NCBI GenBank assembly: GCA_944989445.1
Contig: CALYLW010000540.1
Span: 249,017 to 313,016, forward strand
DNA from: Ampullaceana balthica
Taxonomy: Eukaryota; Mollusca; Gastropoda; Lymnaeidae
Direction of reading: 5' to 3'
DNA: 64,000 nucleotides
Below, one piece after another: positions 61,401 through 64,000 of the stretch. The notes beneath the pieces were generated by a model. The model was not told the DNA's origin. It did no database searches and saw nothing but the letters and a program-made list of their open reading frames with translations. Every line of letters begins with the position of its first letter. The first letter of the stretch is position 1. The position numbers and the translations under genes are program-made.

Positions 61401-63070
61401 GTCTTTTCTTTGAAAAGGAAAATATCTTTAGGTCAAGTTAAAAATAGCCCCGGCTTGTGATAAAATTTGAGTGATGGAGTTATTTATACTTTAAAGGCTG
61501 ACTCTTCCCATGCCATATGACTTGTCATTTTTTGAATGCTTATTTAATTTATCTCTAACCACAATGCATTTAAAACCTTGTGCTTCGATCTATGTGTGGG
61601 TGTATGTGTAATGTTTGAGAGTGCCTGTTTCAGTGTGGGGAATAGGGATGGGAGCATAAGAAACCTTCATATCATTTTCTTTCCAAGACAAATAGTTCCT
61701 CTGACTTTATTTGGCAATGGTCTTAAAAGTAGTTATTGCCCTTTTCTTTCCACTATGATTTCAATGCATTGTTATTTTTCTAAGATAAACAGTTTGAACA
61801 AATTAATGGAGATCATGTCTCAGCTTCAAGTCTTCCCATTTTATAAAACTTATTTAAAAAAAATGATATTCGAAAATATTTCTACATATTATTCAGCATT
61901 TTAAAGGAATTTCGCCTGGCTTAGGTCCAAACTACACACATCATGTCTCTAAAGTAAACCCATTTTATTTAAGTACGGAATAGTTTGTTGCATTTAATGC
62001 ATATAATAAGACAAGAGCTTTCTGAAAAAGAAATTAAGCTTTTTAAAGTTACAAGATTTTCTTGATGATGATGTAATGCGGAATCTCTAACTTTTTCCAA
62101 TCACTTTCATTCAAAATTTGTCAAACATTTCTGTGCAAGAATTTTTTTTTCAGATTCAAATGATTGCTTAAAAAGTTCCATTTCTTCTTCAAATTTAAAA
62201 AAAAATTCTGACTTTTGGTTGCTTTTAGACTTTTGTATTATTTTTTTGCCCCTTATTAATATTTTAAATAGTTCAAATTAAACAAACCAACAAAGAAGTA
62301 TTAAAAAAAAATTATGTGGATCATATGTCAAGTTAAGGAGTTTTAACAAAAAATTCTATTCACCAAACATGATATATAATTAAACATTATTTACATTGAA
62401 CATGAAATTCAGTTCTTTAACTATACAAAAGCCATAGAATAAAAATTTTTTTAAAAATCTACTATTTGTCCAACTGTGCCCACAAATAAGGCCTGCTATT
62501 ATAGAGAAATGTGACCCTGAGGTAGATTTGTTGATACATTGCTGTCAGATGAAAGTAAATACCAGTGCTTTTACGACAATGCTTTCAAGGTTTCAACAAA
62601 TACCTAAACATATGAGATTACATTTACTTGCTTGACACTCTTGGGAAGAATTAAAAACTACTGTCTGCATTTATCCTGAATAGTTTTATATAAATGGTTA
62701 ATCCATTTTTCAGCATAAGAGTTTGACTCAGTTGAGGCATCAAATAAATAATCTTTTACTTTTTCACATTGTTTTAGGCTTCCTATATATTTTTTTACTT
62801 TTAAAACTGGGTTAGTTGCATCATGCTTTGAAAATATTAGTATTACATGTAATTGTAAAAAAAAATCAAAAAAAAATTTAATGGTATAGATAAATTGTCA
62901 GAACAACTTTGAGAAATAGATAACTCATAAAAAGAATTTCATTGTGGCTAGAAAATGATAGGCCCAAACTGTTGTGCTCTTATTCTGTGTGTTCTATTCT
63001 TAACAACTGTCCTCAGTGCCGCTGGATCACCAAGAACGAGCTCAGGACAGCAAGACGATGATATTCATAG
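19372..63070 (+). CDS. Piezo: Piezo-type mechanosensitive ion channel, N-terminal part (16 exons, continues beyond the window)
   Basis: Piezo proteins are very large trimeric cation channels of the plasma membrane that open on membrane tension; the N-terminal repeats of four helices build the curved blade. Sixteen exons with GT/AG borders and consistent phases give about 607 residues, roughly the first quarter of a typical Piezo. Recognition rests on [14 protein letters not shown] near residue 28, [17 protein letters not shown] near residue 115, and [19 protein letters not shown] near residue 459, all in the order and context of animal Piezo channels. About ten or more hydrophobic segments are visible. 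Residues 317-400 form an acidic, disordered-looking loop encoded by exons 8-12. The ATG at 19372 follows an in-frame TAG and is the first Met. The pore and anchor lie outside this window. Several splice sites are embedded in tandem repeats (introns 5 and 14). Confidence 0.96.
19445..20111. other. Piezo intron 1
   Basis: A 667-bp AT-rich intron with donor GTAATT and acceptor GTTTTCAG. No element is recognised inside. Confidence 0.85.
20112..20207 (+). CDS. Piezo: Piezo exon 2
   Basis: Encodes [18 protein letters not shown] and on to IPSRMTMR, the strongly conserved first blade segment of Piezo. Entry and exit phase 1. Donor GGG/GTGAGT. Confidence 0.95.
21008..21862. repeat. Minisatellite, 46-bp unit, about 18 copies
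   Basis: The unit contains TAAGATTAAAGTGAACTGAG and TATTAGGTTGGTATATC. Copies differ by a few substitutions (GTAAAC or GTGAAC; ATCTAA or ATCAAA). Edge copies are the most diverged, as expected for expansion from the middle. Confidence 0.95.
22320..23570. repeat. Two-phase minisatellite, 22-bp then 21-bp units
   Basis: From 22331 to about 22745, 22-bp units alternate between CCCCACTTTCAACATTCTGT and CCCCACTTTCACTATTTCGT types. From about 22755 to 23475, about 33 units of 21 bp (CCCACTTCACTCTTCTGTTG plus one C/T variant base) follow. The right part to 23570 is degenerate. The 21-bp unit keeps several frames open on both strands, producing long but meaningless open frames. Confidence 0.95.
23572..25003. 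mobile_element. Non-autonomous hAT element inserted in the minisatellite
   Basis: It starts CAGCGGCGTACCGTGGG and ends CGCTACGCCACCG, with a perfect 8-bp duplication CCCTTGCC (23564-23571 and 25004-25011). The duplicated sequence is itself part of the minisatellite, which resumes on the right (CTTGCCCCACTTCACCACTC). Both internal ends match the hAT element at 9572-14471. A further copy of the right terminus plus target site follows at 25012-25034, so the right end was locally duplicated. No transposase. Confidence 0.9.
25105..25530. repeat. Minisatellite, 58-60-bp unit, about 7 copies
   Basis: The unit contains GTACTCCCACACCCATAT, CACCTTATACCCCAACCGTC and a T-run followed by CATTGTTC. Some copies carry an extra AT (ATATAT). 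C-rich on the plus strand. Confidence 0.95.
25855..26098. repeat. Degenerate tandem repeat, about 27 bp
   Basis: A loosely repeated phrase, GTCTAGNTCTAATATCTCAG, occurs about eight times with many changes, so the array is old. Confidence 0.75.
26099..27868. other. GC-richer stretch of intron 2, nothing recognised
   Basis: It contains a C-run and (CT)n at 26526-26548 and short open frames without family features. No element could be supported. Confidence 0.45.
27869..28493. repeat. Minisatellite, 39-bp unit with internal palindrome, about 15 copies
   Basis: The unit carries ATAGGCACTGTACTGCCTAT, in which ATAGGCA and TGCCTAT are inverted around a 6-bp centre, followed by CAGATTTGATGG or CAGATGTAATGG. 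The right part is regular; the left part has longer variants with an extra ATTATT. Confidence 0.95.
28494..29787. other. Intron 2, nothing recognised
   Basis: It contains a G-run (29074-29083) and a (CT)n tract (29142-29160). Short open frames only. Confidence 0.45.
29788..30020. repeat. Minisatellite, 27-bp unit, about 9 copies
   Basis: The unit is CATTGGTTTATACCCCACCT followed by AAAAC(C/A)T. Very homogeneous, so recently expanded or homogenised. Confidence 0.95.
30540..30850. repeat. Degenerate tandem repeat, about 33-37 bp
   Basis: The phrase GATGACTAGCCCAAGATTGA with ATATTGACCATCA recurs with insertions and substitutions. Confidence 0.75.
30979..31054. repeat. 22-bp triplicate
   Basis: Three tandem copies of CGTGCCGGCTGATGAGGCTC plus two bases; the third copy has a substitution and leads into CGTGCCG. 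Confidence 0.9.
31055..32594. other. Intron 2, mostly unassigned
   Basis: Only the dispersed repeat tail near 32045-32150 (GGTCGACCCCATCATCGAGG and a downstream TATATAT) is recognised, matching 3090-3170 and 3960-4040. A C-run precedes 32220. Confidence 0.45.
32595..32945. repeat. Variable TACACATATGC minisatellite
   Basis: Phrases of about 12 bp such as ACACATATGCTACACGTATA alternate irregularly. Alternating purine/pyrimidine steps (ACGTAT, CATATG) are frequent. Confidence 0.9.
33800..35582 (-). pseudogene. hAT (ZMYM1-like) transposase pseudogene
   Basis: Minus-strand pieces in order are: [16 protein letters not shown] (35582-35319), typical of the TTF-type zinc-finger region; a frame-shifted YSPWLVYS...CKYC part near 35250; [20 protein letters not shown] (around 35080); [12 protein letters not shown] (34312 region), matching the LADET motif of this family; [13 protein letters not shown]; and [11 protein letters not shown] near 33860, the TRW signature. 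At least one frameshift, stop codons and a MITE insertion break it, and the C-terminal dimerisation region is missing. It is part of the hAT element and not a host gene. Confidence 0.85.
34435..34836. mobile_element. Foldback MITE, CCGTTTTGTC family, copy C, inside the hAT transposase
   Basis: Left end GGTTACCCGTCAAAACGGCC; right end CCGTTTTGTTGGTGAACC. It is flanked by ACACTCAGC (34426-34434) and ATACTCAGC (34837-34845), a 9-bp target duplication with one mismatch. Removing one copy of the duplication and the MITE restores the transposase frame, which supports the exact borders. A 9-bp duplication fits Mutator-like elements; an 8-bp reading with one mismatch cannot be excluded. Confidence 0.88.
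35940..36292. repeat. Minisatellite, 27-bp unit, about 10 copies
   Basis: The unit is CATCTATCGCTTGTCTGTCC plus CGTACCC or CGCACCC, with these two variants partly alternating. It starts at the right edge of the hAT element. Confidence 0.95.
36293..36932. other. Intron 2, nothing recognised
   Basis: No element or gene supported. Confidence 0.45.
36933..37095. repeat. GGATGGATATAAGGAATGGA-type repeat
   Basis: Variable units of about 20-22 bp built from GGAATGGA, TTGGATGGAT and GTAAG. Confidence 0.85.
37222..39262. repeat. 2-kb G/T-rich minisatellite, about 20-25-bp units
   Basis: Variable-length units of TGATTGGGTGCTGTGTGTGT plus G2-G5. About 85 copies. Units after 39000 are diverged. The minus strand stays open for 707 codons, but this is a repeat artefact ([17 protein letters not shown]). 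The plus (transcribed-sense) strand is strongly G-rich. Confidence 0.95.
39345..39702. repeat. Minisatellite, 39-bp unit, 9 copies
   Basis: The unit is AACTAAATGTCATAATAGCA followed by CCATGATGTGTCCACCAAG. Almost perfectly homogeneous: one substitution (GCC for GTC) was noticed. Confidence 0.95.
40145..40545. repeat. 15-bp repeat GAGATATAAATGTCT, about 25 copies
   Basis: Units vary between AGATATAAATGTCTC, AGATAAAAATGTCTA and related forms; a degenerate tail runs to about 40640. Confidence 0.9.
40906..41037 (+). CDS. Piezo: Piezo exon 3
   Basis: Residues about 57-100: [20 protein letters not shown] and on to YGYYFSNC. One long helix followed by an extracellular-type loop. Acceptor is a long T tract ending TTTGCAG. 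Phases 1 and 1. Confidence 0.93.
41330..41372 (+). CDS. Piezo: Piezo exon 4 (43 nt)
   Basis: Short exon encoding [15 protein letters not shown], a segment conserved in Piezo before the RLD...IPN region. Entry phase 1, exit phase 2. Acceptor TTCATTAG, donor AG/GTAATA. Confidence 0.92.
41640..41785. repeat. Degenerate TTAGCCAGGTGGAGT repeat in intron 4
   Basis: About five imperfect copies of a roughly 30-bp phrase with TTAGCCAGGTGGAGT and CCTGGCCAA, which are partly inverted to each other. Confidence 0.75.
41948..42206 (+). CDS. Piezo: Piezo exon 5
   Basis: Encodes [17 protein letters not shown], a helix ([15 protein letters not shown]), a cytosolic loop [16 protein letters not shown] and a second helix ending in VPSVFGG. 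Exit phase 0. The donor GGG/GTGAGT is the first unit of the 17-bp array in intron 5. Confidence 0.95.
42207..42545. repeat. 17-bp minisatellite starting at the exon 5 donor
   Basis: The unit GTGAGTGGAGTATCTGT begins with the donor hexamer itself. Fourteen GTGAGT copies were counted, the first being the true donor; other units have GTGAGG or GAGAGT. Confidence 0.95.
42760..42840 (-). pseudogene. Possible N-terminal scrap of a CENPB/Tigger-type transposase
   Basis: A 26-codon frame starting [20 protein letters not shown] resembles the basic start of Tigger or jerky-type proteins, then stops. Too short to be sure; it could also be a chance frame. Confidence 0.25.
43080..43215. repeat. 43/44-bp tandem repeat spanning the exon 6 acceptor
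   Basis: The unit is GTGTATTTTATTACATTTCT, then AATCAGATCAATCTATTCCC and TAG. AG dinucleotides at equivalent places end at 43122, 43165 and 43209 (the true acceptor, CCCCAG), and a partial unit has CTACAG ending at 43087. Confidence 0.92.
43210..43391 (+). CDS. Piezo: Piezo exon 6
   Basis: Encodes [20 protein letters not shown], a loop and the helix [20 protein letters not shown]. Entry phase 0, exit phase 2. Its first 22 bases are part of the repeat that duplicates the acceptor; acceptor use at 43122 would add 29 codons in frame. Confidence 0.94.
43555..43950. repeat. 13-bp ACATAACCTGACC repeat in intron 6
   Basis: About 28 short units alternating CATAACCTGACCTA and CATAACATGACCGA forms. 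Confidence 0.92.
44024..44186 (+). CDS. Piezo: Piezo exon 7
   Basis: Encodes [17 protein letters not shown], then the helix [17 protein letters not shown] and the end SRQSIFKTK. Entry phase 2, exit phase 0. The donor AAG/GTCTGT is weak. Confidence 0.9.
44321..44407 (+). CDS. Piezo: Piezo exon 8 (alternative donor likely)
   Basis: Encodes [20 protein letters not shown] and on to VFLPTSQNE, the start of the polar loop. Two phase-0 donors are possible: CAG/GTATTC at 44380 and GAG/GTTTGC at 44407, differing by 9 residues. The longer form is given here. Confidence 0.75.
44408..45531. other. Piezo intron 8
   Basis: An intron with a 64-bp tandem repeat (listed separately). No other element recognised. 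Confidence 0.7.
45082..45412. repeat. 64-bp tandem repeat, about 5 copies, in intron 8
   Basis: The unit contains CATTGACATGATTGCACAAT and TCATTGGTTCGTGGTCTTCT. The last copy is diverged. Confidence 0.93.
45532..45567 (+). CDS. Piezo: Piezo microexon 9 (12 codons)
   Basis: Encodes [12 protein letters not shown] between TTTCCCAG and GAG/GTATGG. Phase 0 on both sides, acidic, so it can be skipped without breaking the frame. Confidence 0.75.
45935..45967 (+). CDS. Piezo: Piezo microexon 10 (11 codons)
   Basis: Encodes [11 protein letters not shown] between TTCCACAG and GAG/GTAGTG. Phase 0 on both sides. Confidence 0.7.
46726..47945. repeat. 51-bp minisatellite, about 24 copies, in intron 10
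   Basis: The unit is TAATTTTGTTCTGATTCTGA, then TCTCAATAATTTGTTCTATG and TCTAATTCCAG. Being 17 codons long and lacking stops in one frame on each strand, it gives open frames of 403 (plus) and 325 (minus) codons that are artefacts. A diverged tail runs to about 48070. Confidence 0.95.
47946..48757. other. Intron 10, nothing recognised
   Basis: AT-rich; only the diverged tail of the 51-bp array is visible at the left. Confidence 0.5.
48758..48944. mobile_element. hAT MITE, CAGTGCTTCTCAAA family, copy 2 (187 bp)
   Basis: Ends CAGTGCTCTTCAAACTTTTG and TTCGAGAAGCACTG, flanked by a perfect 8-bp duplication GTCTAGTA (48750-48757, 48945-48952). The interior is GC-rich with repeated GGACCGGCA blocks. 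Clear hAT non-autonomous element. Confidence 0.93.
49303..49548. repeat. 29-bp minisatellite, about 8 copies, in intron 10
   Basis: The unit is TTGGCACTGCCTGTAGAGAC plus CCTATTAAG. Two variants (CTGGAGAAA and CTGTAGAGA) alternate in the left half, giving a 58-bp higher-order unit. Confidence 0.93.
49688..49747 (+). CDS. Piezo: Piezo exon 11 (20 codons)
   Basis: Encodes [20 protein letters not shown], a very acidic stretch, between CACATCAG and GAG/GTGAGG. Phase 0 on both sides. Confidence 0.85.
49835..49960. repeat. 42-bp repeat, 3 copies, in intron 11
   Basis: Three copies of a unit with CCAAAGACTTGATTCTACTG and TTAGTTGATGTGTGCTGTA; the first is diverged. Confidence 0.85.
49961..52359. other. 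Intron 11, mostly unassigned
   Basis: AT-rich DNA without a supported element, except for a short duplication of TTTTCAATTCAAGATTATTT (50918-50963). Confidence 0.5.
52360..52546. mobile_element. hAT MITE, CAGTGCTTCTCAAA family, copy 3 (187 bp)
   Basis: The same size and interior as copy 2, inserted in intron 11 in the same orientation. Target duplications TGTTAAAT and TGTTAAAG differ at one base. Confidence 0.92.
52950..53210. repeat. Two short tandem repeats in intron 11
   Basis: A 20-bp repeat (GGGGTCAAGGTTAACATGC, three copies, to about 53015) is followed by a 29-bp repeat (CCACCACATCCCTATTGACA plus GTTAAGGCC, about five copies, 53065-53205). Confidence 0.9.
53415..53438 (+). CDS. Piezo: Piezo microexon 12 (8 codons)
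   Basis: Encodes PGRLPTPE between CTAACACAG and GAG/GTGAAC. Phase 0 on both sides. It is inferred from splice sites, phase and sequence character; homology over eight residues cannot be judged. Confidence 0.55.
53439..56711. other. Piezo intron 12
   Basis: Holds a three-copy 29-bp repeat at 53770-53850 (CGTCCTACGTGTTGTATGTG plus AGGCCTCTA) and a pair of CAGCAAC/GTTGCTG motifs near 54355-54400. The rest is AT-rich and unassigned. Confidence 0.6.
56712..56897 (+). CDS. Piezo: Piezo exon 13
   Basis: Encodes a polar, acidic stretch ([11 protein letters not shown] to [11 protein letters not shown]) and then a helix ([21 protein letters not shown]). Phase 0 on both sides. An internal GTAGGT at 56742 could act as a donor but would break the frame. 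Confidence 0.93.
56898..57517. other. Piezo intron 13
   Basis: A 620-bp intron. A minus-strand open frame of 101 codons crosses it but has no family features. No element recognised. Confidence 0.7.
57518..57778 (+). CDS. Piezo: Piezo exon 14
   Basis: Encodes [19 protein letters not shown], the loop [12 protein letters not shown], the helix [18 protein letters not shown], a loop with [18 protein letters not shown], and [15 protein letters not shown]. The [11 protein letters not shown] segment is one of the most recognisable in the Piezo N-terminal third. Phase 0 on both sides. The last 27 coding bases are part of the 48-bp array, of which this exon end is unit 1. Confidence 0.96.
57752..59410. 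repeat. 48-bp minisatellite spanning the exon 14 donor, 35 copies
   Basis: The unit has 27 bases of exon 14 (GAGCCAGGGCTGAACATAGG and CTTACAA) and 21 bases of intron (GTAAGTAGAAATGTGTTGAT and A). Exon-type junctions recur every 48 bp from 57778 to 58066 and, after a 4-bp deletion, from 58110 to 59406. By this spacing there are 35 units: 33 keep GTAAGT, one has GTAGAA (58067) and the last has lost it. Variants (AGG/AGA, CCA/TCA) form a repeated block, showing segmental amplification. Confidence 0.96.
59600..59722. repeat. 37-bp tandem repeat spanning the exon 15 acceptor, 3 copies
   Basis: The unit is TGTGTTGTCCATCTGTAGAC plus CATACACACTAAACTCT. AGs at the same place end at 59635, 59675 and 59712, the last being the true acceptor. 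The repeat includes the first bases of the exon (ACCAT). Confidence 0.9.
59713..59845 (+). CDS. Piezo: Piezo exon 15
   Basis: Encodes [19 protein letters not shown] and a polar segment to VSVFEML. It continues the blade helix that begins at the end of exon 14. Entry phase 0, exit phase 1; donor AC/GTGAGT. Confidence 0.94.
59846..63016. other. Piezo intron 15
   Basis: A 3.2-kb AT-rich intron. Apart from the palindrome at 60451-60567, no element or further exon is supported. Confidence 0.7.
60451..60567. repeat. Long near-perfect palindrome (hairpin)
   Basis: Two 56-bp arms, AGTAAATGGATAACATGTAA to GACAGGACGTAACAAAA on the left and its reverse complement on the right, are separated by CAGCA. 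About three mismatches lie near the middle of the arm. In the Piezo pre-mRNA this would fold into a long stem. It could be a foldback MITE; no target duplication was found. Confidence 0.93.
63017..63070 (+). CDS. Piezo: Piezo exon 16
   Basis: Encodes [17 protein letters not shown], with the first codon shared with exon 15 (giving MLLPLDHQ). Entry phase 1, exit phase 1; acceptor TCCTCAG, donor ATAG/GTAGGA. The next exon lies outside the window. Confidence 0.82.
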
Positions 63071-64000
63071 GTAGGATGTCCCTGCTTGCTGACTGAACGG
63101 TTGATTTAATATGTACACAAATGCATTGTTAAAACCTGCCATCCATCATAGTGTAATACTTACCAGGAGAGTGTTGAGGTGGTTAAAACAAAATGAATCA
63201 AAAGTAAAGTTGTGATGTCATCAAAATAAATTTTTACATCAGTGACGACTTTGTAATAAAAAATATCCTTTAAGTTAATGTGTGAGTACATCTTGATCAT
63301 TTCAATTTTTCGGGATTTAAGATTTCAACATTTTGGTAAATTTTGAACCTTTCCAAAGTTTAGGCATCGATGCATACATGTAAATATAATCTTTATCCCA
63401 TAAAAGGCTTTTTTTAATGGTTAGGATGCATTGCATAAATCCTGAGATAAGCGTAGAATCATGAGCAATCTGTACCTACTATTATTTTAGTACTATTATG
63501 ACTTGGAATCAAAATCAAAGGTGCTCCATGCTTTTACTTTCATGCGCTTTCTCTTCCATTCCAACGTCTTGCCCACTTTCAACTGGGTGTAACTTTCTGG
63601 CTTATAAATATATTCATTGGCTGGCATCTGTCCTAAGGCATTGTTCCCTTGGAGGTGGCCCATAAATACTTGGTCACATCTCTTCCGGATGATCTTCTGC
63701 CTTCTTTTAACATGAATTACTTTTCAGCTTTGCCAGGGATGTGACTGCTTATCAGGCTTTGAAAAGTGAAACACACTCCAGCACATTCATACACATGTAT
63801 TGAAATGAGTCAACTTTAAGACAAGCCTCTGTCTACAAGTTGCATGAAACACATATGTTACTTATCTAACACCGTCACTAATTTGTTTCGCTTATGAAGC
63901 TTATTTGTGTTGATTAATCAATTGCACGCTATATGTTGTGACTTCACTTACTTTTGTACTAAAATAATTTTTGTGCAGTATTTCTTTGTAAAAAAGTTAA
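63071..64000. other. Start of Piezo intron 16
   Basis: AT-rich intron DNA to the window edge with nothing recognised. Confidence 0.6.

Overview
The window looks like animal nuclear DNA, most likely from a mollusc and possibly a gastropod; the species assignment is inference. It is AT-rich and intron-rich, full of degraded transposable elements and minisatellites, with no operons and no bacterial-type genes. Two protein-coding genes can be supported. One is a small two-exon gene for a multi-pass membrane protein on the minus strand (111-4366), which I do not recognise. The other is the 5' part of a Piezo mechanosensitive channel gene on the plus strand, starting at 19372 and running off the right edge. 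Sixteen Piezo coding exons (about 607 codons, all splice phases compatible) were read directly.

Layout. 1-4.4 kb: the small membrane-protein gene; its 3.7-kb intron holds a truncated LINE (766-1990), a SINE-like element and LINE scraps. 4.5-9.5 kb: foldback-type MITEs whose ends are built from short GACAAAA-type subrepeats, plus LINE fragments. 9.57-14.47 kb: a nest of transposons, namely a hAT element with a perfect 8-bp target duplication, containing a PIF/Harbinger-like element with TTA target sites, which contains a truncated LINE and a CCGG-rich MITE. 14.5-19.3 kb: mostly unrecognised AT-rich DNA, an inverted-repeat element and a hAT MITE. 19.37-64 kb: Piezo. Its 20.7-kb intron 2 holds many minisatellite arrays, a non-autonomous hAT element inserted in one array (23572-25003), and a hAT element with a decayed transposase (33589-35928) that is itself interrupted by a MITE (34435-34836).

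The most unusual feature is in Piezo itself. In introns 5 and 14 both ends of the intron lie in tandem repeats that include the splice site and part of the flanking exon. The donor of exon 14 is the first of 35 tandem 48-bp units, 33 of which keep an intact GTAAGT. Because 48 is a multiple of three, use of the first few downstream donors would lengthen the protein in steps of 16 residues without changing the sequence at the junction. The donor of exon 5 (17-bp units, 14 GTGAGT copies) and the acceptors of exon 6 (43/44-bp units) and exon 15 (37-bp units) show the same design. Exons 9-12 are four phase-0 mini- and microexons encoding an acidic loop, well placed for alternative splicing.

Most long open frames in the window are artefacts of minisatellites whose unit length is a multiple of three (21, 27, 39, 48, 51 bp) and are not genes.
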